NCBI GenBank assembly: GCA_900708905.1
Contig: CAADRB010000032.1
Location: 1,661,008 to 1,725,007 of the forward strand
Reading direction: 5' to 3'
Source: Hymenolepis diminuta
Taxonomy: Eukaryota; Platyhelminthes; Cestoda; Cyclophyllidea; Hymenolepididae
DNA: 64,000 nucleotides
Shown: one piece after another, positions 13,601 to 28,600 of the stretch
Position numbering within the stretch: the stretch's first letter is position 1
How the letters are laid out: every line of letters begins with the position of its first letter
The notes under the pieces: model-generated
Told to the model about the DNA's origin: nothing
The model's database searches: none
Seen by the model: only the letters and a program-made list of their open reading frames with translations
Made by a program: the position numbers and the translations under genes

Positions 13601-16600
13601 ATCATTCCATTATTGTGTTTGATTAGTGGACGGTCATTCACTTATTCGCTTTTGGATGCTCGCTCTATTGAAGCTGATTTCCCTTTTGAAAGAAGACTTG
13701 AGTGGTGATCTGTAAAGCGGTAAACAAAATACTACTCCAAAATAGTATTTATTTGAAAGAAGTGCAAATATCAAACTTTCAAAAAGTGTATATTATTCAC
13801 CTAGATGGTTAATCTCTTAACTCTCTGTCAAGAAAGGAATATGTTCTATTTCTAATAATCGTTTCAGCACCTTTCAGAATAAATCTGGACTATCTTCTCA
13901 AAATGTTAAATAATTTTTAATAAGTATTCATTAAAAAAAGCATGTGAGCGTACACTCGATATTTAATGGAATGTTGTTTATTAAACGTCTAAATCGAAAG
14001 TTATTTCCGTTTTAAACCAAATGAAAGTGTTTCAATAGGCTTGAATTTTTCTCTATTTGCACCTGCGTCTTGTAATTCTTTTATTTTATCAAATGTGATT
14101 TTGACGAATTGGACGCTTTCGTTATATCGCTAACTGATTTTAATTATGCCCATTTGTATACATAGTGAATCTGAAACACATCCGAGATAGAACGCAATCA
14201 AGCTGCTTTATATGACGAAATGGTAAAATGGAAAATTTCATCTAGCCGCTTTCCTGATACTTTTATTTCAAGGATCTGTGTTGTCTTCTTGAAATAGATA
14301 TCATTTAGCCATCTGTGATGGTAAGAACTATTTGTAATGGGACTTATAACGGCAAAATTAGTAATAATACAAACGCATTCTTCTAGCTGCTGATATCAGT
14401 TTGCATGTGCCGGTTTTATGGTCATCTGCATATTTAATTTGACGCTTTATTGTATATTTGTGCATACAAGTTTGCCCATATATGAACTGAGGACAGAATT
14501 TGTGATTTTCGCTATGCTGGTGTAAATAATTAATAAACGCACGAAACAAATTCAAGTGAATTTGATTATGTTGATATTCACATCTATACAACTGTACACC
14601 GTTGGAGTATCGGTTAATGTGCTCGTCTGTCCAATCAGAGATCATGGGTTCGATCCTCATTTGTGCAATCTCAGGGAGCGGCATGACCAATCGCATTAGC
14701 TGTCTGACTAATAAACGGATTGGAGATATCAGATTTCTCACCTCGCAGGTTCCATGATACGACCTTTCTACCCGATATAAGTGTTGAGGAGCGCCCTTAA
14801 ATGGCATTGAAAGTTCTTGCTATCTCAGTGATGCTACAATTGGCGAATTATTCAAATAAAATATTCCCATGTGATTTTTGGTGCAGTGTCCGAGAAAGCG
14901 GAAGGCAGTTCCAAAGCCACACAGTGGCATTATTTTAGGTATGCGTTCTTCCCATTACTAACACCTTTTCATCCAAATATCACGTATTTCGTTAAAGGTA
15001 CAGCATTTAAAGGGCAGAAGGCTAAAAGCAAATGCTCATGTTTATTTCATTGCTCCTATAATTCTAGTTTTGGTATTATTATATGATATAACAAAGTAAG
15101 TGACATTTTGTGTAAATGGTGATGACATTTACTTAGGCTACCGTCTCTGATTAAATGTTGAGAGGCAGTTAAAAGACGTAGTTAATGAAATGAAATGCAT
15201 GGATTCTTGGCTTCCTCTTATTTTACATAGTCGTTAATTATAATTGTTACTTATGACAATATAGAGAAATTTTACACCCTTTAATCATGAGATGGCATCT
15301 TAACATGCAAAATAGTCCAATGAGAGAAGGAGGAATAGGGGTTCGAATAGGAGCACGTATTAATGTTAGAATGTCAAGCATCTTACTTTGAATTCTCTAT
15401 GCAATGAATAGCCTATTTTCTCATTAACTGCGTAATTCACTCTGTAACATCCGAATGTACTAATTTTCAGTACATGGTCTTTGAGTTTCCGAATGAGTTC
15501 ACGTCTGCTCTATTCAGAACTTTTAGACTAATTGATATAATCAGGTTGTTAATCATGCTATTTTTCTTTCGTTTTATCTTCTTAGTCCCTTGAGCAGGCA
15601 GATGAAAGTGGTGAAAATATTTGACCATAGCAAAGCTCACTAGATTTCATTCAATGTGTTCTCTGATAAATTATTAAAATGGCACTGAAATTATAAAAAC
15701 TATTGAATTTCTTAAATTTAGACGTGTGTTTAGGTTTTCTTTCCTTAATTCCGTATAAAACAGCAAATTCAGTGGTGTTTGAAATACTTCGACAATATCA
15801 CTCCAGCTGTGCTTGTAAAATGTTGCACGAGTTTTTATCTGCCCAGCCGACAACTACATAGATTTTAATCACTCTTTGGAAGCTTGTTGATGGTGTTATT
15901 TCATTCCTATTAAAATTCATTACTGTGCACTTTTTTCTCATTTATTGACCGATCCACTTTGTTATTCCAGTTGCAAAATGTGGACAGGGCTCTTCGAAAT
16001 ATTGCCGTTTTGACAAGGAAGATGCGTTCTGTGATGACGCATGCATTGGAGGCTGCACCAACAGTTCATCCAACTGCTGGGTTAGTCCACAACTACCTTC
16101 TTTGTTCTTGATCTTATTAGTCCTTGAATCTGAATCGAACAGATTGGTAAGAATACGGAAAATGGTATTTTGGAGGCTAATTTAACTACTAACCAAGATG
16201 AAGGAAAAGATGACTCCCAGTTAAATCCACTTTGTTTGTTAATCTGGTATCGTCCTGCTATCAGTGGAAGAATTAGTGCCACTAATTTGTCAACTGATAG
16301 TTAAAACTTGGTCAAATGGGGTGTGGGCTTTCCTCTACAATTGAACGCATTTAAACCAAAAGAGATTGATAGGATTTAAATGAAAGAGTACCTTTGCACT
16401 GAAAATCCGAAATCTACAACAGTCTCATCTACTTTCTTTAAAGGGCAAGCTCCATCAGAAACCTCCAAAAGATCGCCGTCACTGAAGTGGTCATGTTCAA
16501 GTAGACACTAATCACAGCTGGAGCATGGTAGAAATCCTAGCTTCAAGTCTGAATTCCACAATTTACCTTTTCCCTCCTATCAGCAAATAATATATTAAAA

Positions 16601-19600
16601 GCTATTTAACCTACTCGAATCGTATCTAAGATATGATTTTTTATTTAAATGTAAAGAAAAGATGATTGACCTCGACCCGGCTAAAATTTGTCAATGAAAA
16701 CGGCAGTTTATTATTTTATGCGCGAAAGCATCCTTAGAGTTCTGTATATCCCTTCTTTATAGGAAATTATTCTAATGTACTCGAATACAGAATGTCTTTC
16801 CTGCCTGTTACAATTGTATTTTATATATCTTCACTAGTTAGCTACTTAAAGCAACACTCGATGTGAAATATTTAGATTCAGTAATGAAATTATGGGAATA
16901 ATTTATAGTATGCATTGCAAAAGGTGCTCTCTAAAGTTTATGACGTTGAAATGGAATTTATTAAATAAATTAGAATGGGAAGTAGAAGAAATTTGCTACT
17001 TGATGGTCAAATGAAAAGGACGAGAGAGTTATGATGACCTGTAGAAGGTGGAAAAGCCCAAACATTTTGAAAGTCATTTTTACAGCCTAAGTGCACGAAA
17101 AGATTTCAGCTGATATCAAAGAGCTGTCTGCAACGCAGAGGTGCAAAGGCTCACGAATTCTGACTAATATTTGAAATGAACGGTAAGCCAAAAAAAGCTG
17201 AGATAAATTGGATGAAAAAAATTAAATCAGATTAATTTTTAGAAAATATGAAATATTTATCTTCTGATTGCTGTACATCTTTTGTCCTTTTTGTATTAGT
17301 CTTTCAATCTATTCAGTGCATTAGAAAAAGAATTTACAGAAGTAAATGCGGATTGATCGATCTTCCTGAGCATCGCTTATACACCAAAGATACAATATTC
17401 AACTTGCACGTTTGCCAAGTAAGAGAGCACGAAATCGATGCATGGCAGTAAACCCTCAGTCATCTGGGTGATTTATTGGTTGATTCTGGTCGAAAGGAGA
17501 GGCAGCAGAATGCGAATTTCTCGTAAGAGCAGTCCGAGGATACCTTTATTTGCTCAAGTCAAGTTTTGTAAATGCTTCTCCTCTTATCTAAACACTAGTT
17601 GCTAACGTGCATTAATGTAAAGAAAGAGGTCACAATCACCTTATTTGATTATTACGTATCTAATAAGTGCTATGCCCAACTGTTCTAATTAAAAGAGGTC
17701 AAGAGATGAATAATGAAAGTTGATTGTCCTACCAGATTAAAAATGAGTGTTATAACAGACTTTTATTCACCGAATTATCAACTTCTCTTATTATTCACTT
17801 TAATAATAGACAAAGTAGTTTTCTGAACTACTACTTCTGAACTTAAATGAAAAGGATAGAAAACAGACTTAAGGACAATATTATCAAACTCTAAGGAATT
17901 CATTATATCGCGATAAACGTATACATCAGTAAAATCCGAAAACATGGATACTCATCCAGCAAATGGCATGACCAAACATATTGGTAAAACTAGTTGATGG
18001 TGGAATGGCAGAATGTGAGTTTCCCATCAGAGGGGTAAAAATAACTGATTTTTCTCAATATTATTTTAACATGTCCTGAAATCGCATAAACTGAATTAAC
18101 AAACCTTGTAATTGTCATTTCTTTAGGCTTGTCGTAATAAGCTGAATGGAGATACCTGTATTAGTTCCTGCCCTCCGAAGCACCAAGTAAATCAGGTCAC
18201 AAGTCGACAGGAGCTGAATCCTGAATTCAAATATGACGTGCATGATATCTGCGTTAAGGAATGTCCAGGTATGATTTCTACTCTTGCTCATAAATATAAT
18301 TGAATTATCTGTAATGATTTGGGAATAACGTACAAAACACCCAAAAGCCTCATAAAGAATACATATTTTCTACATTGCATCATATTATATTGTACAAATC
18401 ACAACTATTTAGATAGATGAACGAGGTAAACATGATAAGTCAATCATAATCACGTCGCCAAAACTGAATACTTGGTGAGAGGGAAAGATTTTAGCAAACT
18501 TTTAACTATGTTTCTAATTACATTGTTCTCAACTGATCTATTGCCTGGAGTGTGCTTTATGGAGGTAGTTGTACATTGACGGATCGACATTGCAAATGGA
18601 GTAATTAAAACAAAACATATTTTGTAGATAATTTTTTAAAAATTAAAAAAGTAATTGGATGTCTACAAATTTGTAACTTTTAAATAGTTATGGGGTTTTG
18701 ATTATAAAAACTAGAAATAAGAACCTTATTGGCACGAGCTGATATTTACAACTGTTCATAAATTCACGAAGGGTTATAACCCTAAAAAAGTGGCTTAAAA
18801 GCGTCATTTTGGGATCTGAGTGCTTTTTTTCTATGCTAAGATTTGCAGAATCAAGAGTGCAATCCGGATAGCGATATAGCAATATATAAAAGTTTATTTC
18901 CAATACTTGAGGTTCTAACTCATCCCGTAATTTTTCAAACCTCGGTTATCAATCTAAGAAGTTAATAGATCTGAATAACCACCTAAATTTCCAAATTGTT
19001 ATACAGATTGTGTCCGATTTCTAAATAACCATGAAATTATAGATTAATTTGACATTGTAGAGTGATTCATCGTGACCATCTGTGCGCCTCTTTTTGTCAG
19101 ACAATCTCTTCTACCTACTAAATCCGCCTGTATGATATTTATGGCCATTTGAATTGTCCTTGATTCTGACAGTGGTCATTGCGTCCATGTTAGCACCAAA
19201 TAATTTCAACAGGGGCATCTTTATTTAGAGTAATTACATCGAAGAGCTTAAATTCGAGAAATAAATTTTGAGAGGCCGGATTTATAACTAATACTCAGTG
19301 TATTAAATTTTGAAAGAGTCGGACAAACTAACGATAGTGAATACTCAATTACCCAAATGAAATATCCATTTATGTCAGCATTAGGAGAAGCGTAAACCGC
19401 CAATTCCTTTTTTCACCATTGTCAATTTTATCATGGCGCTTAAAAGTGATATATGTAAAATATTGAGTTAATTGTAAATGATTTCCGTTTGTAATAAAAT
19501 TTAAACCATGTTGATTAATAAACACGCCATTCGAATTCCTTAAAAATGAAATTTAATAAAAAATATGGCTTTTAAAATTCCCAATTGACAAGTCGAATTT

Positions 19601-22600
19601 TAATATTTTTTGTACATTTATTTTGATAGACCCAGTTATGGTCTCAATTATGTTTTTGCTCTGCAGTTTCTAAACTGATGGCAAGATAAATCTGCTGGAA
19701 TTTATTATAAATGATAGCAAAGGACAACAGAATAATTAATCACCATTAAGTGCATTTATCAAATTCTTACAAAGTCATACCTTGGCTTCTCTTGGTATGC
19801 CATGTATTTTTAAGGGTAAAATTCATTTGATGATCTCGACCGGTTACTTCTTATTGATTGATGCGGTACAATTTCCTTCTTATTCAATTTGTCATGTCAT
19901 ATTGTCTGTATTTCAAAGTCGATCTAATTGATTGGAAGCTTCTTTTAATTATTTCAATGTATTAACAAGTTTGCGTAACCATTATGTGCTATTGTCATGA
20001 TCTCTTAGTTACATTTATAGATCAGTCATACCTAAAACTGATTTGTTAGGTAATAAGGACAAATAAATAATAAAGTTACGCATTGTCAACATCAATTTTT
20101 AACTCTTTTTGGCTTCTAACCACTCTAGCACGGTTTGTTAGATCACACCTTGAACAAGGGAAAACGGTATAAATTACCAGTACAAAGCAGACCTTAATCC
20201 TAAGGTAAAATTTAAAGACCGTAAAGGATTGCATTAATTGAGGATCATATTCAGTTTCGTCATTTCTTTAGAAATATACTTCGATAAGAACGAATAAAAG
20301 AAAAGTTAAGAGCGATTAGGCAAAACGTTTATTTTCTAACACTCCATTGACTTGATACGTTAATGGCAGTTGGCAGTGAGAGAAAAAGAACTAAACGTGC
20401 TCACCCTTTATATCAGGGGTCATGGACTTGATGCTCATTGGTGGGCACTGGTTAAGACTGGTGAAGAAAGGAGAGACATGTTTGAGTTTCTCTCCAGAAA
20501 GGCTCTATTGAAAATGCACTCCTAAATGGACTTGGGAGTTGAGTGAATGCAGCCTGTGTGTCAGTGGCAAAATTGATGAAAAAATACGGGTGGAGCAGGA
20601 ACGGGATAAACAGGCAGCTGAACAATTTTTGTCAGCACAGAACGCTTGTAAATCAAACTGAAGTAGCCGTAATCTTCAAGCTTTTTCAACATGTGTTCAA
20701 AATCATATGATTCAGTAAACATTTTCCCTTTCCATTTTTGCCTCTTGTAGACAAATATTTCATGATTTCCAACAGTTAAATACCAAATGTTTTGATAACT
20801 TTTTACTATTAATGTAGTAAACTTAGTCCCTTAATGCAAAGTTATTTAGTTTTTAGGCTAGAAAAAAATCATACATAAAATAAAAATAGATCTTTTGTAT
20901 ACGTTATTGGACTTAAAATTGACATTTACAAATCTCCTCGATGCTTTGTCTTTGTTTTAAGAATAATTTGTGAATAAGTACTATATACAATAAGAAAAAT
21001 AATTCTGCTACCTCTCTCCAAAAAATGATTGTTTCAATTTATAATCCGATGAATAAATTGCAGTAATATGATATGCAAACACAAAATAACCTAAATGGAC
21101 GACTTTTAAATGAGCTTTATTACTAAAGTAAAAATTATGAATAGAAATTATAAACTTCCTTCCTTCGGGGAATAAATATTAATGAATTTTTTTAAATATG
21201 TTCTAAATTCATGGAAAAATCAAAATAATTTGTTCACTGCAATTAATAAAATGGTTGTTTTAAAAGCATTAAGGGTAGATTATTGACATGGTCGATTAAT
21301 TTCTTATTCAGAAAAGTAAATGTGGAGCTGAAATAATAATGAAAGTGAAGACAGTACATATAAACAAATGTTAACTGAAACGATGATTGTGAATATCTGC
21401 AATATGTTCATAAATTTAGTTACATTTTCTACACCTAAGAATCAGTATTTTAAAATGTAGTGGATTGAGCTAATGGCAAAAACTGTGTATTTAACCTGCA
21501 GAACCCATGTTGAAAATGGAGACGGTGTGTGTTATCGAATGTGACTTCAAAACCACAATGCCCGTTAATGGGACATGCGTCCCATGCACAACGTCACCCT
21601 GTGCCAACCGTAAGTTTTTTATCTTTTTCTCTTAATTCAATTTGTCTGATTCCACTAATCCTATGCTTCAGGAATCTTTAATAGAGAAACGTAAAAATTT
21701 CCACTATTATTTTGACGTTATTGTTTAGGTCACAATGAATAACCTTCGTTAATAGTTCCTTTTTCAATAACTGTTTTTCATATTTGTTATCTGAATTATA
21801 AGAGGGACTAAGGTAAATTACATACCACCGGAATATTTATGAGAGCTCTCTCATCTTTGAAATATTAAAACTGTAAGCTACTGAATATCCTGAAAGATCA
21901 TTTTGCCTTCTTTTGGAAGAAAAAATGACTTGAAATGAAAAGACCGATTACTATGATTAAAAATACGATCAACGAGGATTGGACATCGTAGACAGGCATT
22001 TGCTGCAATCCAACAACGAATCAATGGATTTAAATTTCGGAACGTGAATGATAAATAAAATCATCCCGAATCCAAAAATCAAATGAAGTAAGACCCTTTG
22101 ATAATTTGACATCACTTGTGGAACTTTTCGTTAGTCGATTTAATTTGCTTCTCAAAATTACAAATATAACATTTTTATACTACTGAGGACAATAATAACA
22201 ACAATAAAATTTAAATTAGAGGGTGATGTCTCGAAATATTTCTGATTGATAATCCTCTATTGTTGTTCTTTCTGTAACGTATTAGGAGCTACGCGCAAAA
22301 AACCCAGAAGACTCTAGAGAGAACACGTCCAGATCACATCTCACAATGACAAATTACACTGTGAGAGGACTAATACAATCGTCAGAGGAAGATCAAGAGT
22401 TTACTTTTTCAGAATTCAGGTGTCTGGATATCCTTTTACTAGAAGTTATTAGTGCATTTGGTCATTTCGGTCACTGGATGTGGAACGATAGGTTTTGAAC
22501 CCGATGCCTCTAATTTGCCTGAAACTTTATTATTTCAATGTCAGGTTCATATCTGTGTGGCACTGTTAATTTTTTTTCCTAAAATAGTGAGAATTTTATG

Positions 22601-25600
22601 ATTACTTTATTGACATTTTATTTAAGTCCTGGATAGGAATACCTGGAATGATTTCTGGTTTTATTAGTCGCCTGAAAGGTACTTTTGTTGTTATTAGTTT
22701 ATGCCTTTTCGTTTCTATGAAATCTGAAATCACGTAAGTCTTCATTCCCTTTTCCGTTAATAAAGTTTTAGACGTTGTCTTACTCTATTGCAGTAAGAAA
22801 AAGTTTACCAGTTATATCTGTGACTACTAACTGTAAATCTGGATTGTCATATGAGCTATGTGAACAAATAGAATCGAGGGTATTAATCGGTTAAGATTCA
22901 TAGAAAATTTATGCCCGAATGTTATTATGAAATATGCGAAATATAAATAAAATGAGTGTAGTTATAAACGCTTTGTGATATATCTTCAAACAATAAACGT
23001 TTCAAACCCTTTATATAAAATTTTTTTACAATTAAAATACATCAATTTTCAGTTCAAAAAATATTTAACATTTTTTTAGATTGCGTGCAGAAGAGTATAT
23101 TTGGAAACGGTTTTCCGCTGATGACTTCAAAAACCGCCAAGAAGTTTAAGGAGTGCTATTACTACTCTGGAGCCATCTATATATCGAAGGACTCCTTCAA
23201 GTAAATATATTATTAAGATTCTCTGCTATTTTATATGAGGAAATGTTTGTAGACAGATTCAGAGAGAGAGAATGGAGAGATTCAGACATTCTATATTCTA
23301 AGCTTATCTAATTAGGGCGATCTGACACTCAGACAATTTGAGAATAAATTATGTCTAAGTGAATAAAAACAGATCATTAAAGCAATTCAATGCTCAAGAA
23401 TCTCCTTATAATGCCTTATTTGAATGTTGTCGGGGCTTGGAAGATGAAATAGAAATACAGGGAAGCGATTCCCGCTACTTGAACAAACTGAGTTTTGGAG
23501 AATACGACCGCAAATTCTAAATCCAAAACAATAATAAGATCACCAGAATATTTGTAGATCTATGTCTAACTGTGCAATTATTATATTGAATTAAATTTAG
23601 AAATGGTGGATATTCTCATCTGATAGGTGGATGAGTAGTATTAATAGCTTAAACCTTATGAATATTGGACAGTGGTTTGTTCGATATGATCCAGGAATTT
23701 TATCAATTTCTCAACAGGAATCAGAAATATAGGAAATGTTAGCTTTCATTCCAAAAAGTCTTTTGAGAAATCGGTTACTTAAGACCTTTATCTTCCATGG
23801 AATGCAGTTGTCGTGTAATAGTTATAATTTGTCAAATTTGCAGTTTAGAGCCTTCGCATAACTCAAAAGCGTAAGATTTTTCACAAAACATCAAGTGGAT
23901 TAAAATCAATTAATAATCTTCACTATGTTGCTTAAATTTGGAAGTCACGTATCATTTGGTGGCTTCGTTTGATCTGCCAACTTCTTGGGGAATTTGAATC
24001 GTATAATGCTAAGAGGAACAAAAGTCTTTTTAATTAATTTAGAAATGATACTTTGTGCAATACCAAATGATACGTAAGAATTTTTTCGAATGAAATCAGT
24101 TGTGTAAGTCGCATCTCTAAATGCAACTTCAAGGAGAATTTGAACTTTAATGAAAGAAAATCTTCTCCAAAGCGAAATCCTAAAGTTCAATAGGGAAACA
24201 TTTTTGAATAACTAGACAAGATTTTATTATGGGAAAGCTACTTCAAAAAGTTAGTGAGGAGTCAAGAAGTCAGAACATTAAGAATATCACCTTTTTGAAA
24301 TTATTGATGCGGTTTGTAGTCAATGTTCTCAATGTTCAGATTTTGTAGGTGAACTTATGTCCACAATATTCAGACTTTGTCAACCGATCAATTTAATTCC
24401 GTGCTTGATCATACCACCTCAGTTTATTCGTAACTTCCCACAATCAAAAGCAGTTAGACGGAACCGGCAGTGAACAAAGAGATATGTAAATATCTGCTCT
24501 GAATTTTTCAAACAAATTTTATATGATAACTTAGCATCCTCTAAGGCTTGAATCTAATAAACACAGTTTACTCACTCGTCTTTTTGTTAGCTTAAATGCA
24601 TGAAAAAGAGGATTATCCGAAGTACACCTCGAACTCGTGCGTAAATTCATCTGCTGCGTGTGTGGTGTTATTAGGACAGAGATAACTCGGCCTCCAACTA
24701 AGCAAATGATTGTTATGGCGCCTGTTTATTTGTGTTTGCCCTCTGATGGATAGTGAATTTAGCCAAAGAGGCTGGCTTTATTGAATACCCTTTTATTGCC
24801 AGAACAGCTAATGCTATTCACTTCGTCCTGTACTAATTGAATAATTCATTATCGCATTTTATTCCTCTTCATTATATAAGGAATGTCAGTCTATTATTGG
24901 AAAATTAATTTAAACGTCTAACTTAGAAATAATGAGGAGATTTTGAATTGCTAACCTGATCATGGTGATCTATTTGTAGAATGTACTGGAGGATTCAGTC
25001 GGAAATGAGTTTCTCAATACTCATCCCAGGTAGAGGGATTGTAACAAAGAACCTTCCAGGTGTGAGATTTGAATTCCGTCACCACCCTTATTAGCTAGAC
25101 TATGAAAACGCCTTTGACCATTTCACCCATTGGGTATTGGATGTCTATAATATTTAGAAGTTGAGTATAGCTAAAGAATAAATAATCCGAGTCTGATTAG
25201 TAAGTAAGGGATTATGAATATAAACGTTCAGTTGATAATGTATTAAGGCTAATAGAAAGCCTACCTTAAATGAGTTCAGTATGACCTTCTGAATAAAAAA
25301 AAGAGATAAAGAAACTTCTTGACGATATCACAGCTGTCTCTTTCACAAAATATATCCCCTATTTTTTGTCAAATATGACAATATTGCTGGTTGAGGTCTA
25401 TGAGATTGAGAGAACTTTAAAGAGGATTTCCGAGGATGTCTAGACAATTATTTTATTTCAACTCATGTATCCTTATTTTATTACTACTAGTTATTATGCT
25501 TAATAGTCCGGATCTTAAAAGTTGAACATGATCTTTCCTCGGCAAAGAGAATATTAAATTTATCGGAAAAGTTTATTTATTTCGTATCCATTTACTGCAT

Positions 25601-28600
25601 GCTCCATATATGCGATTTAATGAGATCAGTTGTCATTGAAGGCAAAAAATCTTTATATTTATGGAATTAGAAGTGATTTGTATATATATTTGTATATTAC
25701 TATTTCAATTATAACTTTAAAAATACAAAAATAAGTTTATAAATGCTGATTGCCGTAGCTAACCTGACTTTCATTTTCCTTACGAGTTTGTTCATTTATT
25801 CATTTTTAGTCTAAAACGTGATCCGTTGAAGCTGGAAGATCTCTGGAATCTTTACAACCTTCGCGAAATCGTCGGTTATATCTACATTGATTTGAGTGAC
25901 AAAGATATTCCCCTTCAAAATCTAACCTTCTTAGAAAATCTGTACAAGGTCACAACAGAATGTGAGTTTTAATTTTATCGTTTTTTCATCAGGAAGGAAT
26001 TGTCATAACTCTGCTTTCCCAAATCCGCGAAGGCTAATTAAATTCTGTGCGCACTTTGGTTTAATTAGTCAAAAGAACGGTGAAATATTTTGCCTCTTTT
26101 TCCTCTTCTGCAGTTTCTGGAGGATTATCTCTACAGTCGTCTCTCACAATCCATGACGCAACTAACTTGGAGTTTTTGGGGATGAAGAGCCTGCGCTATA
26201 TGGACTTTAGTGCCATATTGAATGGACTTCCCTCATTGTGTTACACAAGTGGTCTTGAAAAAGTGCTTCCCATACGACGTCAAAATGTCAAGGATCCGGC
26301 TCAGTGCGGTAAGGAGAGGGATCGAGTTCACTAGCGAATTATTTCGCTTTTACTAAATTCTTCAAAAGAAGTGATCAGCATGTTGTTTGATGAAAATTAG
26401 TTACTGCAGCAATTATGATCAAATTGTTAATTTAAAGTGAATAAAAATTATTCACTTTTATCGTACAAATTAGAAATTAAAAGAGCAGACAATAAGCATC
26501 AGTGGAGATTGAATTGAAGGTTGGTTTTGTAAACGAGATAAAATTACAATAGACTGATGAGCAACCAACAGAAATCATTATCTGACAGGACAAAGGAGAC
26601 TTACGGAGTCAACAAATGGTACAAATTTTTAACCCTTGCCATTTCATAAGTGAAGGACCTAGAGTCTAGAATGCAAAGCCTAGATAAGCCCAGAAATTAT
26701 CCGTTCTAGAAGTTATTTCTTTGACTGCATAGTGGATTTATATTCCGAATAAGCACCATGTAAATAATAACGATTTAACATTCATAGCAGAATAATTTAG
26801 GGAGAGTACAACATGTTTATTTGGTCATAGTAGATAGTTAAGTACTCATACAAGAGGTAAGTACATCTACCACACGTATTTATTTTATTACCTATTCGTA
26901 GTTTTCCGTAACTCTTTAACTGTATAACTACCCGGACGAAAATATAGTCAGTACTTATTTTATCTATCACATAATGAAGAACTTCTAGAAAACCTTTTTT
27001 AAACTGGCGAATCCAAAAAATATCTCATTCGACAGTCAAATTTCTTACATTACAAAACGTTCCTTGAGCTTTTTATATTTTGCATTCTGTCCGGCAAGTC
27101 GTCTTTTAAAATTACAGGAGGGCTGCAGTAAAGGGGTTACACCGAGCTGGATAGAGGACAATAAACCGGTTCCTAGCTCATCGAATTTTCTCTACCTTCA
27201 AGCTCTCTCCTCTTGTTTTTACGAGTTTCACAAGAACGAATTTCGTGTGAAAATACGGTCTTGATCAATTAATTAACATTAATACTTAAATTCTCCCAAT
27301 TCTGGTTGAATTGAACTTCAACTTTTAAATTTAGGAGTTATGAGGAGGATAAATTAGACGTAAAGTAATTCTTTTGTTATATTAAATTTACTTTATCTAA
27401 CTATGCTAAGTTCGTTTTTATTTATAAAATTCATAAAGTTCATGTTTCTCAAGAAGGAAGGGGAAAGTCTTTACATCAGTTTGGGATAAAAATACATATT
27501 CATTACAGATTAGATAACTTTGGTCTTCAAATCTCGGATATATGCAGCAACTTTTAATCATTAGTATATTTTACAAGTAGTTTCGAATGAACCAAAGTTT
27601 TCAGTAGGTTCTCCCAGAAACTCAGAAATCAATTTGATCTTTGGAAATGTTAGATATTTCGGATTGAATTACACCTCTTTTGAGAAAGTGGACAATTTCA
27701 AATAAGTGGAGTCCATAGCGTTCTAATTTCATTTGATACATCGATTCCACCCCAACCGCTTCACTTCTTCCTGGATTATTTGGCTCTTTAATATCTAAGT
27801 TTTTCATTTTCATACGTAATAAGAATGGCGGTTGATTTATTTTTTGTTGAATCAAGGATACAATTTGACCTAAAGTACTTATAACTTTTAAATTTATGAA
27901 ATGTTTATTTTTCTTCTGATTCCTGAAGTAGCTCCGTTAGCTGGAAGATTCTTCACGTCTGATACACCAAGCGATAAAATTGTAAAGACAAAATCCAAGT
28001 ATGCTTGGTTGCCACGCAGAACACTTTTCGCATTTTGAAGTTTGTTAGGGCAGATCTTGGTATTTATTCAGTGTTTATTCGTGTGAGATGTTATATGTGG
28101 TTGGTGTAATGTTTATATCTATGTTCATGCCATTACTATTTATATGCCCACTAGGCGTTGCTAGGCTACAGTCAAGAAAGAAAACAGAAGTGCAGTTATT
28201 ACAGTATATTTTAATACATGAATATAGGTTCTCTTCATATTATTAATGTTTGAAGATCAAAGCACGCCAGGTCGACGGCAGTTTTTCGTCTAGACCAAAT
28301 GTCATACTGTCAGGGAGAGCGTGTACTAGCATATTAATAAGGCTAATGGACAACCCAGAAACCACCTATGGAAATTTCTCTGGGCTTTGACTCTTGCTTA
28401 TCGCGATCAAAATTCAAAATCTCCCTTAAACTCAGAAGTTCTTGGCGAATAAAATATACGTAAAGTATTAAGTTTGGTTTTGAAGTTTAAACGGTGTTGG
28501 CTAAAAAGTTATCACAATGTCTCATGTCATTTGATTTTTGGACAAAATAAATTGGAAATATAAATATTAAATTTAGTGTAAATTAAAGCGGCAAGCTCAA

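Larger units (their letters stand above)
10695..15970 (+). other. Intron 4 (about 5.3 kb)
   Basis: Begins GTGAGT. It contains plus-strand SINE-like copies (10770-10960, 14590-14850) and two copies of the second repeat family (12900-13210, 15300-15660). The rest is AT-rich without recognisable coding potential. Confidence 0.8.
23201..25809 (+). other. Intron 8 (about 2.6 kb)
   Basis: Begins GTAAAT. It holds a copy of the second repeat family (about 24330-24480) and a minus-strand SINE body fragment (about 25000-25135). Confidence 0.8.

Noticed and set aside
14590..14665. A genuine tRNA gene
   Set aside because: A-box and B-box matches are present but no convincing acceptor stem or cloverleaf, and similar heads recur with a common body, so a tRNA-derived SINE fits better.
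14358..14807. 149-codon minus-strand ORF as a gene
   Set aside because: It overlaps the SINE-like copy, its composition is unlike a real protein, and no domain is recognisable.
26550..26580. Hammerhead ribozyme core (CTGATGAG ... GAAA)
   Set aside because: The intervening bases do not form a stem II and no cleavage-site stem was found, so the match looks like chance.
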